Counted from the stretch's first letter, positions 32,071 to 43,636 are shown. The stretch is DNA of 64,000 nucleotides from Breviolum minutum Mf 1.05b.01 (GCA_000507305.1 DF239800.1:61496-125495), one strand, 5' to 3'. The notes: generated from the sequence alone by a model not told the origin. A program made the numbers and translations.

Positions 32071-33330
32071 ATGTCTTACAAGGGCACGGGTGCAATGACG
32101 GACAATAACAGTTTGTGGGTTGACAAAAACATGGTGGTGCATTACGACGGGAATCCGAAGTTTGCTGAAGAGTACAACGAACGTGTTCTCTTGGGCTTTC
32201 AAAGCCTTTCTGCAACGGAGAAGTCATCGTATGCTGCCAAGTTGAAAAATGCATTGTCTGGCCGAGCATGGACGTTGGTTCACAAACGACCTGAAATCAG
32301 TGCGGAGAAGCTCATTCAACTGTCATCGTCCGAGCCATCATCGACAAGTGGACCGTTAGCTGCTGTTACTCTGTTGGTGCGAACGGTGCGTCAAAGCTGT
32401 GAGCGGGTAGCACCTTTGCTGAAGAATCAAGTCTTTGAAGAGTATTTCTTTACAAAAGGGATGCGAAGGGGAGGCGAACCCATTCAAGACTACATTCAGC
32501 GCCGACAAAATGAGTATGAGCGGTTGCAATCACTGACGCAGGGACATACGAAGTTATCAGTCGATCTTCAAACGTTTTTCTTGCTACGAAACAGTGGATG
32601 CAGCCCACAACAGCAGAAGGCGATTTTGGGACAAGCTGGGAACGAATATGATTGGGACAAGGTAGTTGAAGCCATGTTGATACAGCTGGATCAAGACGAT
32701 GGGTCCCGAAACTATGGTGGTTCCTGGAAGGGCTCCCAAAAGGGAAAAGGTAGTGTTTCCTATGCAAGTGGATCCCGAGCTTCATGGTCCTTTCCTGCAG
32801 AGGAAGAATGGTATGACGGCTATGATGATGAGTCCTCAGCATATGCCTACGATGCTGAAGGTGAAGATGAGAGTCAATGGTACGATGCATGGCCGAGTTC
32901 TCCTGAGCATCATGATGATGAGACTGGTGATCATGTCTATGAAGATTTGGAGGAGCTGGAGCATAGTTTTGACGTCCTGGCCTTCGATGAGATGTCACAG
33001 ACAGAGATTGATGCCTTTGCTTTTGAAGCTCAACGTCTGGCAAAGAACGCTTCTGAGTATGTGAAGAAAAGGAAGATGGTCAGAGATGGGAAGTCAAACC
33101 GGGGCTTCAATCAAGGTTTGCAGCACAATCGCACCTCGATATCCATTGATGGCAAGCTTTCACTGAATGGCGATCAACTTGGAAACAAGCTGGCTGCTAT
33201 CAAAAGCAAGAGTCGATGCTTTGCTTGCAATGGGATTGGTCATTGGGAAGGTGACAAGCAGTGTCCAAAGTATGGATCAACGAAAGGTGGAAAAGGTGGA
33301 AAATCGAAGAAGGGTCGAAAAGGTGGCTTC
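32071..33330 (+). CDS. copia Gag region
   Basis: ATG at 32,071 (MSYKGTGAMTDNN) opens a frame that runs on into the polyprotein. Helical capsid-like sequence is followed by an acidic, tyrosine-rich stretch and then a CCHC zinc knuckle, CFACNGIGHWEGDKQC (about 33,218), with a lysine/glycine-rich tail. Gag forms the particle that packages element RNA. An upstream in-frame extension to 31,939 lies in the leader and is not favoured. Confidence 0.75.
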
Positions 33331-33399
33331 ATGCAACGTGCTGGTGTGGCCGCAGCTATGCTCGCTTCAGCTGCAGGGTCATGTGTCTTTACACCCCCG

Positions 33400-33900
33400 T
33401 TGCCAACTGACGTGATGATGTTGGAGCCAACCCTTTCCACCGAAGTCACGATCCCATGGTCAGTGCAAGTCCTTTCAGCCCAATCGTATGGAAGGCAAAG
33501 CAGTGCATCTCCTGTGCCTCTTGGTTTTGCTGTGATTGACACGGCCGCTCTACTTGGATGTGGTGGTGATCAAGCCGTAGATGCATTCGTTAAGAAGTTC
33601 AAGGTTGAAGATTGCAGAACGCCTTTGGTCAAGGTCTTCAAAGGTGTGAATAGTGGAGCACCCATCACGTCTGTGGAAGAGCAGTGGCTTTCAGTTGGAT
33701 TGGCTGGAAGAGATGCCCATGTAGCAATTCACCGTCTTCCAAACAGCACGGTGCCGATCTTGTTTGGTCTTCCGCAACTGAAGGCACTTGGAGCGAAAAT
33801 ATCTCTGGATGGATCTGAGCCTTTTGCAATTTTTCAGAAGGTGAGCAACCGGAAGATACCGCTTCATTATGGTCGTGCAGGTCACCTTTTGCTGAACATT
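33400..33900 (+). CDS. copia aspartic protease region
   Basis: AVIDTAALLGCGGDQAV (about 33,527) has the DTA active-site triad with hydrophobic flanks. A second hydrophobic strand, VPILFGLPQL (about 33,750), follows at the right distance. It cleaves the polyprotein. Confidence 0.65.
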
Positions 33901-34109
33901 GCAGACTGGAATCCGGTGTGTGAAGCAAAACCGACGGTGTCAACCAAAGAGATTGAGGTGTTTGCACTTCATGAGAAAAAGGCGACAAGTGCTGGAGATG
34001 GAGGTCAACAAAGGATTCTTCATAGAAAAGAAAGAATCAAGATTCAAAAATGGATAGAAGAAGCCAAGCGTGAAGGTGAAGCAATCTGGAAGGAGTTGAA
34101 GAAGGGTCA

Positions 34110-34765
34110 ACGCAGTGGCCAATTTCAGTTAGTGAAGGAGCTCTACTGTGGTGCAGATGGTGGAGCTGTGAGCAAGGAAGCTCGACTTCAAGGAGTTGCC
34201 ATTGGTCGTCCTTATGATCTCCTGTTGGGTGATGATTTGTTGGATGAGAAGCAACAACGTAAAGTGCTGGATGAGATTCGGAAGGAGCAACCCTTTCTGG
34301 TGATCATTGCCTTTCCGTGCACAGCGTGGTCAAGCCTATCCAACTTTAAACCCCATGAACAGAGGATAGAAGAGCAACTCCAAGCGAGCCAACATCTCCG
34401 TTTTGTACGTCGAGTCTGTGCCCTGCAGGTTGAAGCTGGAAGACACTACCTTCTGGAAAACCCATCTTCGTCTCAGGCTTGGAAGTGGATGCCATGGTTG
34501 GAAGACATTCCACATACTTCCATCACAATGCATCAGTGTCAAACCAACTTGAAAGATGAGAAAGGTGATTTCATTATGAAGCCAACTCGATTTGTCACCT
34601 CAGCACCACACTTAGCCGAGCACCTCATTTTGAAGTGTTCTCATGACCACCCACACGGACAAGTTCAAGGAAGAGGACAAGATGTATCCAAATCTTTGGG
34701 TACTTGGACACCGGAACTTGCCCAACGTATTCTTGAAGGTGTCTCAAGGCAATTGAAGCATGAAA
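34110..34765 (+). CDS. Cytosine DNA methyltransferase-like domain inside the copia polyprotein
   Basis: Between protease and integrase, ELYCGADGG resembles the cofactor-binding FxGxGG strand. IIAFPCTAWSSLSN (about 34,303) resembles the PC motif with the catalytic cysteine, and YLLENPSS (about 34,447) resembles the ENV strand. Retrotransposons that carry cytosine methyltransferases have been described in dinoflagellates and some green algae, so the arrangement is known in outline. The motifs here are diverged from canonical PPC and ENV; activity cannot be judged. Confidence 0.55.
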
Positions 34766-34899
34766 ATTTGGGTGGAGATCCGTTTCACTATGATCAGTTT
34801 CACGTGCATGCAGATGTCGAGGCCTTTGCAGTGGATGGCATGAGGAGAAGTGCTGACATCATCATCAAAGAGATGGAGGGTGATGACTTCAATCAATGG

Positions 34900-35490
34900 G
34901 AAGAAGTTCCTGCGATGCTGAGGTCAGCCATCGTGAAGATTCATCAGCAGTATAGCCATAGTCTGATTGGTGAAGACCTGGCTCGACATCTACGTCTTGG
35001 AGGAGCTTCTGAGAAAGCCATCAAGGCAGCGAAGTTGCTGAAGTGTCAACGCTGTGAGGCTGAGAAGAGAAATGTCCCGAGACCAGTTGCTGCAGTTCCG
35101 AAGTATGAGCACTTCAACCAATGTTTGGCAATGGACATAGCGTTTCTTCCATGTCTCAATGATGTTCAACACGCCTTCTTGGTGATGGTGGATCAAGCTA
35201 CCCACTACATGGTGGCGGCCTACATCATGTCTGCTGATGGTCCGGGAAGACCCATTAAGCCAGATGCATTGAGTGTGAAGATGGCTTTTGTGAATTGGGT
35301 AGAGATGTTTGGAAAACCTGATCGAGTTCAAATTGACCAAGACTCAGCCTTCAGGAAGGAGTTCAAAAGTGTTCTGGACCTCTTTCTGATTGACGATGTC
35401 ATGGTCCCCCGTGATGCCCATTGGTCCCATGGCATTGTGGAGAGAAGAGTTTTAACTCTGAAGGAGATGATTGTTAAAGTGGTTCCTGAG
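34900..35490 (+). CDS. copia integrase region
   Basis: A zinc-binding HHCC layout (HQQYSHS... then CQRCEAEK, about 34,943-35,070) precedes the core with MDIAF (about 35,133), QIDQDSAF (about 35,331) and VERRVL. This gives the D, D, E order of retroelement integrases. Confidence 0.75.
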
Positions 35491-38269
35491 TTTGTGGCGA
35501 AGGGTCACATCATGATGAGAGTGGTGATATCTCAGTGCACCCATACACTGAAACCGCCTGTGCAACAATCGTGGCTTTTCACCTGCCCAATGTGTGTTGG
35601 GAGCAAATCCAAAGCTTCCAGAAGTGCTGGCAGGAAATTCCTTTGATGACATCCCGAATTTGGATGAGAAGCCTCTTGGTATGACACAGCGTTTGGATCT
35701 CATCAGGATGTGTGAAGAGTCTTTTGTAAAAGCGAACCACAGTGCTGCATTGAAGAGAGCGATGTTGGCACAAGTGAGGAGACAGCCAGGACCTTTTGAA
35801 CAGCACAGTTTGGTGATGTATCGCAGAAAGGGTCCGTTGAAGCACATGCTACATCATCAATGGCATGGACCTGCTCGTGTGATTGGAAAGGATGAGATGG
35901 GATACTGGCTGATTCATCGAGGTTTCCCAGTACTTGCACATCCCAACAACATGAGAAAGATGGTTGCTGATGAGATAGCACAATTTGAGGAGCCGTCTCT
36001 CAGCAATGGTCCTAGAGGTCAAAGAGGATTCATTGATGTCTCCAAGCCCATCCATGATGAAGATGGTGATGATCATGGTGATCGGGAACAAGATGAACAA
36101 GAAGATTTGGATGAGTTTGAAAAGGAGTTGGAGCTTGGTCCCGTGACAAAAAGGGCCAAGATGGTGATGGAAGAGTCTCCGGGAATGGACTATTTTCCTG
36201 AAAGTCCCATAGCTGAAGAAGGTGAAGTAGCCCCTTTTTCTTCAAGGTTTGCCTTTGAGGACGATCTATCACCTCCTGAACCTGAAGAAGATGATGGCCG
36301 GGGATACCAAAGAAGTCCCAGTGATCTCGAAGAAGAGACAACCGAGTCACAGAGGAGATTTCAGAAGGTTAAGCCGGCAATCTCAAGAGCAGCAAAGAGG
36401 AGGTTGAGAAGGAGAAGGCAAAATGTGCCATCACAGCCTGTGGTGGTACAACAAGATGCTGAGCTTGCGGAACGCAACATCATCAGTGATTTCCAAGCTC
36501 AAAGTCCTGAGGAGAGAAAGAAGAGGGTGCTTGATGATTCACCTCCTGCAGTCATGAGGTATCGGCAGGAGAACCCTGAGGAAGAGCAAGATGAACAAGC
36601 ACTTCCAGAGGATGATGGAGAAGGACGTCATGAAGAAGGTGGCGGCAATGAGGAAAGAAGCAATCAAGAAGGTGGACATCGTGACAAGAGAGCCAAGCAT
36701 GGTCCATACTATATCTTCAACTTTCTTTCTGAAAGGTGTGATGAGTATGTCAAGAAGAACAAGCACACCGAGCTTCACCCTCACAAGATCCTGTCGCAAT
36801 TACCTCAATGGGAAGAGAAGGTGATCAATGATGCAATGCAAAAGGCAGCCAACAAGGAGATTGACACTTGGTTGGACTTTGAGGCCGTATANCGGCCTGT
36901 GCAACAATCGTGGCTTTTCACCTGCCCAATGCGTGTTGGGAGCAAATCCAAAACTTCCAGAAGTGCTGGCAGGAAATTCCTTTGATGACATCCCGAATTT
37001 GGATGAGAAGCCTCTTGGTATGACACAGCGTTTGGATCTCATCAGGATGTGTGAAGAGTCTTTTGTAAAAGCGAACCACAGTGCTGCATTGAAGAGAGCA
37101 ATGTTGGCACAAGTGAGGAGACAGCCAGGACCTTTTGAACAGCACAGTTTGGTGATGTATCGCAGAAAGGGTCCGTTGAAGCACATGCTACATCATCAAT
37201 GGCATGGACCTGCTCGTGTGATTGGAAAGGATGAGATGGGATACTGGCTGATTCATCGAGGTTTCCCAGTACTTGCACATCCCAACAACATGAGAAAGAT
37301 GGTTGCTGATGAGATAGCACAATTTGAGGAGCCGTCCCTCAGCAATGGTCCTAGAGGTCAAAGAGGATTCATTGACGTCTCCAAGCCCATCCATGATGAA
37401 GATGGTGATGATCATGGTGATCGGGAACAAGATGAACAAGAAGATTTGGATGAGTTTGAAAAGGAGTTGGAGCTTGGTCCCGTGACAAAAAGGGCCAAGA
37501 TGGTGATGGAAGAGTCTCCGGGAATGGACTATTTTCCTGAAAGTCCCATAGCTGGAGAAGGTGAAGTAGCCCCCTTTTCTTCAAGGTTTGCCTTTGAGGA
37601 CGATCTACCACCTCCTGAACCTGAAGAAGATGATGGCCGGGGATACCAAAGAAGTCCCAGTGATCTCGATGAAGAGACAACCGAGTCACAGAGGAGATTT
37701 CAGAAGGTTAAGCCGGCAATCTCAAGGGCAGCAAAGAGGAGATTGAGAAGGAGAAGGCAAAATGTGCCATCACAGCCTGTGGTGGTACAACAAGATGCTG
37801 AGCTTGCGGAACGCAACATCATCAGTGATTTTCAAGCTCAAAGTCCTGAGGAGAGAAAGAAGAGGGTGCTTGATGATTTACCTCCTGCAGTCATGAGGTA
37901 TCGGCAGGAGAACCCTGAGGAAGAGCAAGATGAACAAGCACTTCCAGAGGATGATGGAGAAGGACGTCATGAAGAAGGTGGCGGTAATGAGGAAAGAAGC
38001 AATCAAGAAGGTGGACATCGCGACAAGAGAGCCAAGCATGGTCCATACTATATCTTCAACTTTCTTTCTGAAAGGTGTGATGAGTATGTCAAGAAGAACA
38101 AGCACACTGAGCTTCATCCTCACAAGATCCTGTCGCAATTACCTCAATGGGATGAGAAGGTGATCAATGATGCAATGCAAAAGGCAGCCAACAAGGAGAT
38201 TGACACTTGGTTGGACTTTGAGGCCGTGGACATCATTTCACCAAAGGAGGCTGCAGTGATCATGAAAGA

Positions 38270-39000
38270 GAATCCCGAGAAAGTGATCGACTCCCGAGCA
38301 GTGTGGACAGAAAAGGAGAGTGACAATGACAACCTCGTTCTGAAATGTCGCATTGTTGGGAAAGGTTTTCAAGAGATGTATGATGACAAGCTTCGAAGAG
38401 ATTCTCCTACATGCTCTCAGCTCTTGGTGAATCTGGTGTGCTCAATGGCGTCATCAAGAAAGATGAAGCTGAAGGCTGGTGATGTGAAGGGAGCCTTCTT
38501 ACAGGGTGTGAAGATTGATCGTGAGCTCTATTTTCGAATGCCCCGCAACATGGGCAACGTGAAGCTGAAGCACACCGAACCTGGAAGTCTCTTTTTGCTC
38601 AAGAAGGCCATCTATGGTGTCAACGATGCAGCTCGGAAGTGGTACATGTCACTCAGGACGATACTGTTGGAACTGGGTTGGAAAAGCCTCACTTTCGAAA
38701 ATGCTGGTTTTGTTTTGCGTGATCACCAAAGCAACAAGATCATAGCAATCATGGCGCTGCATGTGGATGACATTCTTTTGGCTATGGATGAGGAGAACTT
38801 TCCGGAGGAATGTGACAAGATGCAGAAGGCGCTGCAGTCCAAGATTCAATGGGGCTCATGGCGTGACTGTATGGAAGAGAGGGTCAAGTTCTGTGGAAGG
38901 CATTATCATCAAGATCAAGGCTTTTCAGTGGAGATTGACTCTGACGACTATATCGACTCGATGTCAACATACCGAGTCAGCCGTGAGAAGATGAGGAACC
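38270..39000 (+). CDS. copia reverse transcriptase region
   Basis: DVKGAFLQG (about 38,480) and ALHVDDILLAMDEE (about 38,755) are the copia RT motifs with the catalytic aspartates. KAIYGVNDAARKWY between them is the typical copia connecting segment. Confidence 0.85.
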
Positions 39001-39199
39001 CCGAAGTCGTTTTGGAGCCTCATGAGCTTCGGGCCTTTCGTGGTTTGCTTGGACAGCTGCAGTGGTATGCCAGGATTGCTGGCTATGATGTGGGCTTCAG
39101 CATAAGTCAACTGGCAGGTCGTTTGAAGGAGCCGAAGATCAAAGATTTGGCAGAGGCAAGCCGGTTGATAAAGCAGATCAAGGCGAATCATCTTGGAAG

Positions 39200-39780
39200 G
39201 AAGATTCTGTTCAACTCCAGCGTGCAGTATGATCCTCAAGATGTTGCAGTGATTGCAGTCCATGATGCATCCTTCAACAATGTGGCAAATCATGGCTCAC
39301 AACGTGGATGCTGGATTGGAATAACCAATAAGAAGATGATTGAGGAACATGGAGCAAAACATGGAGTTCATTTTCTGCAGTGGTCTACTGGAAGAATCCA
39401 ACGAGTCGTGCGATCGACGCTGTCAGCTGGAAGCGTACTCATGCTCAGAAGCAATCGATCAACTCAACTGGCTACGTGGAACAATTGCAGAGCTGTTGAT
39501 GCCAACAGATCAGATTCGTGACTACAGCAAGAATCTTTCAGAAATTCCTGGTGTGGTAGTAACAGACTGCAAGAGTTTGTACGATTGTTTGCATGGGGAA
39601 CGAACGTTACTTTCTGACAAGAGATTATCGTTGGAAGCCGCAATCATTCGACAAGGTCTGCAAGAAAATGTTACAGTCAAGTGGGTATGCTCTGAACAAC
39701 AACTGGCTGATTGTCTAACGAAGCAACTGAACGGTCGCTCTTTGGAATACATTCAGTCTGTGCTGGCGGAGAACACCTAC
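39200..39780 (+). CDS. copia RNase H region
   Basis: AVHDASFNN, VVTDCKSLYD and QLADCLTKQLN are the copia RNase H signatures, ending in the family's usual LADxLTK motif. It degrades the RNA strand during reverse transcription. Confidence 0.75.
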
Positions 39781-39789
39781 ACCCTTGGT

Positions 39790-41596
39790 CCAGATGAAAG
39801 GACTGGGAAAACAAGACGTGAAGAGGCAAGGAAGAGAAAGGAAAGCAACAAAGTGAATGATGAAACGCAAGCAAAAGAGATGAACCAAAGGACAGTGAAG
39901 ACAACCAAAACAACTGATGGTCTGTGCAACAATCTACTCCTGACCTTAGCTGCTTCAAGTGTGACTATGGGACAAAGCACACGCCTTGATGTGGTTACAA
40001 CAGTTGGTGGCGAATTTTCACAAATGATGTATTCGGTTTTGGACTGGAGCATCAACATGAGTTGCCACTGGCTGACGATAGCCATTGTGATGGTTGTGAT
40101 CGGTGGCTCAGTTTCTTTTCAAGCATATAAGCATTGGGAAGATTTGTCCTTCGAGTTGCACTCTATGAGCAGAGTGAATCAGTGGGGTGTGGTTGCATTT
40201 TTCACTTGGTTGTTTACAACATTGTTACAGTATGGTGTGATGTCAGTGTTTTCACCGAATTCGCAATTCTATGGGCCGCATTTTGTGTGCCAACTGACAC
40301 TTACGCTGACGATCGCTTGGTATTTCAAACAATGGTTCCTGGCGAAGTTTAAGTTTACTTGGAGAAACGCTGATCTGAAGCAACGACAGAACAAGGATAC
40401 AGCAACTCTTATCAAAGGTGAACTGACAGATTTTCTTCGTGGTATGGAATCAAGAGTGAAAGGCGAACTGAGCGAAGCAATGCAACTGAGAACTGATGCT
40501 ATCCTGAATTTTATGGGTGCTTTTCAGAATACAATGGTTTTCAGAACAACAGTTATATCACAAGAACTCACAGCCCAACATGCAATTGAGATAAGAGCTG
40601 CACGGAGGATGGAAGAAAGGATCGAAGCTGTTGATGCCAGGATCAAACTGATCCATGACGTGGTGCTGGACATGCTGCGGATACCAGCTGATGAAGCTCA
40701 AGCATCACTATTTCGACAGATTGATGAAAGGATGGAATCAAGGCTGAGACGTATCGATCTGACCGGTACTCCGACAGTTTCTGGTGATGATGATCCGTCA
40801 TCAAATGAGGAAGCTGAAGAAGTTGTGGCTGATGAAGTTGAAGATGAAGGTGGAGAAGAAAGTCAGCATAGCAGTGGATCTTACGATCCAAGTGAGTACC
40901 ACAACAGGCTGATGCAACGATATCGCCAAGCTATCGAAGACGGCGATCAGCAGTTAGCCAATGACGTGGAAAGGGAGATTTTTGAACGATGGATCANTTA
41001 TCAAAGGTGAACTGACAGATTTTCTTCGTGGTATGGAATCAAGAATGAAAGGCGAACTGAGCGAAGCAATGCAACTGAGAACTGATGCTATCCTGAATTT
41101 TATGGGTGCTTTTCAGAATACAATGGTTTTCAGGACAACAGTTATATCACAAGAACTCACAGCCCAACATGCAATTGAGATAAGAGCTGCACGGAGGATG
41201 GAAGAAAGGATCGAAGCTGTTGATGCCAGGATCAAACTGATCCATGACGTGGTGCTGGACATGCTGCGGATACCAGCTGATGAAGCTCAAGCATCACTAT
41301 TTCGACAGATTGATGAAAGGATGGAATCAAGGCTGAGACGTATCGATCTGACCGGTACTCCGACAGTTTCTGGTGATGATGACCCGTCATCAAATGAGGA
41401 AGCTGAAGAAGTTGTGGCTGATGAAGTTGAAGATGAAGGTGGAGAAGAAAGTCAGCATAGCAGTGGATCTTACGATCCAAGTGAGTACCACAACAGGCTG
41501 ATGCAACGATATCGCCAAGCTATCGAAGACGGCGATCAGCAGTTAGCCAATGACGTGGAAAGGGAGATTTTTGAACGATGGATCAATTTGCAGTAG
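39790..41596 (+). CDS. Extra C-terminal module of the copia element: membrane spans and coiled-coil-like tail
   Basis: Downstream of RNase H, where simple copia elements end, comes a lysine-rich linker. It is followed by at least three hydrophobic stretches (WLTIAIVMVVIGGSV, WGVVAFFTWLFTTLLQYGV, LTLTLTIAWYF) and then a long charged helical region with an acidic, glutamate-rich part and an IFERWI ending near 41,590. Some plant copia lineages (sireviruses) carry envelope-like regions in the same place, so this could be an analogous module. No sequence match to a known envelope protein is claimed. Confidence 0.5.
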
Positions 41597-41642
41597 CGTG
41601 ATAAGAGCAAAAGGCTCGCAAAGGTCAAAAGAGACTCACGAA

Positions 41643-41837
41643 TGTGAAGTTTCAATGTATAGCCATGTGACCTTTGCTACTCATGCATCACTTCATGGTC
41701 CAATGGTATAAACGTTACCATGTGGCAGTTCAAATCCCCTTGGGTTTCACTCAGGTATAACCATATCTACGTTGGCCTATCAGGCCTTGAGCATTTGGAT
41801 CAAAAGGTCGCAGCGTGACCGCTTTTGTTTCTTGGCA
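41643..41837 (+). repeat. 3' LTR of the copia element
   Basis: 195 bp, the same as 31,575-31,769 by eye, followed directly by an (AT)n tract. A purine-rich run (AAAGGTCAAAAGAGA) just upstream may serve as the polypurine tract. Confidence 0.93.
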
Positions 41838-42247
41838 ATATATATATATATAGCCAGTTGATCACTAATAAAAACTCTGGTTATTTTGTTGTGTATACTG
41901 TAGAGGATTATACTAACCACTTATATGGGGATGTTTCTCACGAGCCAATTGATATGAATGTTGTTTCATCCCAAACAATATAGTATGCCCCCCAAAAAGC
42001 ATGAAGCAGCATCTGGGGAAAATCAGAGACCTACCCCACATGCTGGTGAAAAGTGAATCCCTCCCCCAAAAGCCCGAGAAATTCAGGCTTAGGAATGATA
42101 GTAATTTGCCCAGAGTAATGGGCCCCCCAATCGTCGTAAGTGAATTTGTTCCTGGCTAAAATTAAAAACCTTATTACAACTGGCTTTGCCCAGAACCATG
42201 ATGACTCGACCCCAGCTGTTTTGAGGTCCCATGGGAAGCTGTCCCTT
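41838..42247. other. Non-coding stretch
   Basis: An AT microsatellite (41,838-41,852), then unassigned sequence. Confidence 0.4.
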
Positions 42248-42399
42248 ACTTGGAGGATTATCCCAATTAGTAGCTGGTTAATAACTGTGGTAAGTTCCCT
42301 GAGGATCGGGTTGTGGGACCCCTTCCAAAAGTCCTCTACATGGCTCATAAATGGGTGTGATCCGAAACCACTTCCTAAGTGGGATGATCTTGCCAAGTA
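42248..42399. repeat. FB-C foldback element
   Basis: ACTTGGAGGATTATCCCAAT at the left, AAGTGGGATGATCTTGCCAA at the right, CCTGAGGATCGGGTTG inside. Confidence 0.75.
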
Positions 42400-42520
42400 A
42401 ACCTCGGTGAGGATAAGTAAGGAAAATAATAGTCCCCCAATTTTGGATGACTAAAAAAATCCCTACTTCCCAAAAAATAGTCATCGGTTGGTGAACACCT
42501 TCTTTTTGTCACCTGCCTAC

Positions 42521-42636
42521 TTACCCTCTGGTAAACAAAAACATAGCTGGCTGGAACATGGACCCGGATTGAAGATGTATTTCCTATTGCAAAATGGGGG
42601 ATATTCCAGCCTGCTATGTTAGTTGAACACCAGAGA
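42521..42636. repeat. FB-D foldback element
   Basis: TTACCCTCTGGTAAAC and AACATAGCTGGC are mirrored by GCTATGTTAGTTGAACACCA. The core is GAAGATGTATTTCCTATTGC. Confidence 0.75.
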
Positions 42637-42699
42637 TATCAGGTACAAGTATCAGGTATTCCATGACCAGAGTTTACCTACATTTGGCCCAAATCTATA

Positions 42700-42830
42700 T
42701 GGTAAATTAGTAGGTAAATCCACTGAGTGTTTGGGAAAATAATCCCCATAGCAATGGAAAAATAGGAGAGTTGAAGATACACATTTTCTTATTGAAAATG
42801 GGGATATTCCAACCCTAGGAGCTTTTTTAT
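42700..42830. repeat. FB-D-like core in a different frame of ends
   Basis: AGTAGGTAAATCCACTGAG and CCATAGCAATGGAAAAATAG precede GAAGATACACATTTTCTTAT. The opening recurs at 42,985-43,017 without the core. Confidence 0.45.
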
Positions 42831-42840
42831 GAGATATCCA

Positions 42841-42986
42841 ACCCTACTTGGATGTCCCAGGAAGTTTTCTAAAACGGTAAGTAAGTGGGTTTTAACCCCA
42901 ATGAATCCCCCATTTATAAGTAGGTGAAATAACCCAGTTGCTAACCGTTGATCCTAACTTCCAACGGGACATCCAAGTAGGGTTTA
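42841..42986. repeat. FB-P foldback element
   Basis: AACCCTACTTGGATGTCCCA and GGAAGTT are mirrored by AACTTCCAACGGGACATCCA and AGTAGGGTT. An FB-L fragment (AGGTGAAATAACCCAGTT) is inside. Confidence 0.65.
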
Positions 42987-43019
42987 GTAGGTAAATCCCC
43001 ATAGCAATGGAAAAGTGGG

Positions 43020-43150
43020 GCTTGCTGTCCCTTCATTCCGCCCACCCCACGGTGGGACCTCGTTGTGGACGCGAGGCGCCAGTCCTCTGATGTCTCCGAG
43101 CGTATCGAGGGCAGCTTCCTTGAAAGGCGGGCGGGGCGGCCCTGGGGATG
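43020..43150. other. GC-rich island, possible exon
   Basis: A sharply GC-rich block (for example GGCGGGCGGGGCGGCCC) in AT-rich surroundings. It is open in frames on both strands, so coding direction cannot be decided and no protein family is recognised. Confidence 0.3.
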
Positions 43151-43242
43151 AGGGTATTTTCCACCACAAAGATGGGCCGAAAAAGATACCAAATCACCTG
43201 GGAAAACCCTAGGAATTCGTAGCATTTTTGGTGAGGCAACTG

Positions 43243-43328
43243 GTTTTTTTGCTGGTTTTTAGGGGTTTGCCAGTTGATGGAAATGAACAGCAGACTATAC
43301 ACCAACGGCTGTTTTCCAGGCAGTTATA
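43243..43328. repeat. FB-Q repeat
   Basis: GCCAGTTGATGGAAATGAAC, then CGGCTGTTTTCCAGGCAGTT. The same order is found at 52,985-53,068. Confidence 0.55.
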
Positions 43329-43410
43329 AGTAGGGTGAAATAACCCCAGTTAGCATCAACTATCCATGAATCAGGCCGTTTATAAGGGTTGTAAGTTATA
43401 ACTCCACATA
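43326..43410. repeat. FB-L repeat
   Basis: ATAAGTAGGGTGAAATAACC and CCGTTTATAAGGGTTGTAAG, as at 22,676. Confidence 0.6.
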
Positions 43411-43415
43411 TTTCC

Positions 43416-43508
43416 CGTAGGATCCATGGGACTGGTGCATTTACCTACATGAATGGTTGATTTGATGGTAAAATAGTAGGTAAATACACCAGTCCCATGG
43501 ATCCTACG
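43416..43508. repeat. Hairpin with 33-bp arms
   Basis: Arms 43,416-43,448 and 43,476-43,508 are reverse complements with one mismatch (GGATCCATGGGACTGGTG inner part), around a 27-bp loop. A related FB-L-like tail follows. Confidence 0.85.
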
Positions 43509-43636
43509 GGGTGAAAGAACTCTACACATTTCGCGGTGAAATAACCCCAGTGAAACCCATTTACTTGGGCCAACAAAAAGGGGCCCTGTACAGTAACTCC
43601 ATGTACAACCAGTAGGGGTTCATCTTGCGATAATTT

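Larger units (their letters stand above)
31575..41837 (+). mobile_element. Ty1/copia LTR retrotransposon with extra methyltransferase-like and membrane modules
   Basis: A 10.3-kb element with 195-bp LTRs that appear identical, TG...CA ends, and a primer-binding site. Parts in order: Gag with a CCHC zinc knuckle, aspartic protease (DTA), cytosine-methyltransferase-like domain, integrase (HHCC and DDE), reverse transcriptase (VDDILL), RNase H, and a tail with membrane spans and a coiled-coil-like region. Integrase before RT is the copia order. It sits in an (AT)n tract, with ATAT or ATATAT as the likely target duplication. Identical LTRs imply a very recent insertion. As read here it is broken, with about four interruptions. 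Two internal stretches (about 1.3 and 0.6 kb) are present twice beside unresolved bases, which looks like assembly rather than decay. Confidence 0.92.

Noticed and set aside
36030-39293. Minus-strand ORFs of 60-110 codons antisense to the copia element
   Set aside because: Shadows of the plus-strand coding region; they recur in the duplicated stretches.
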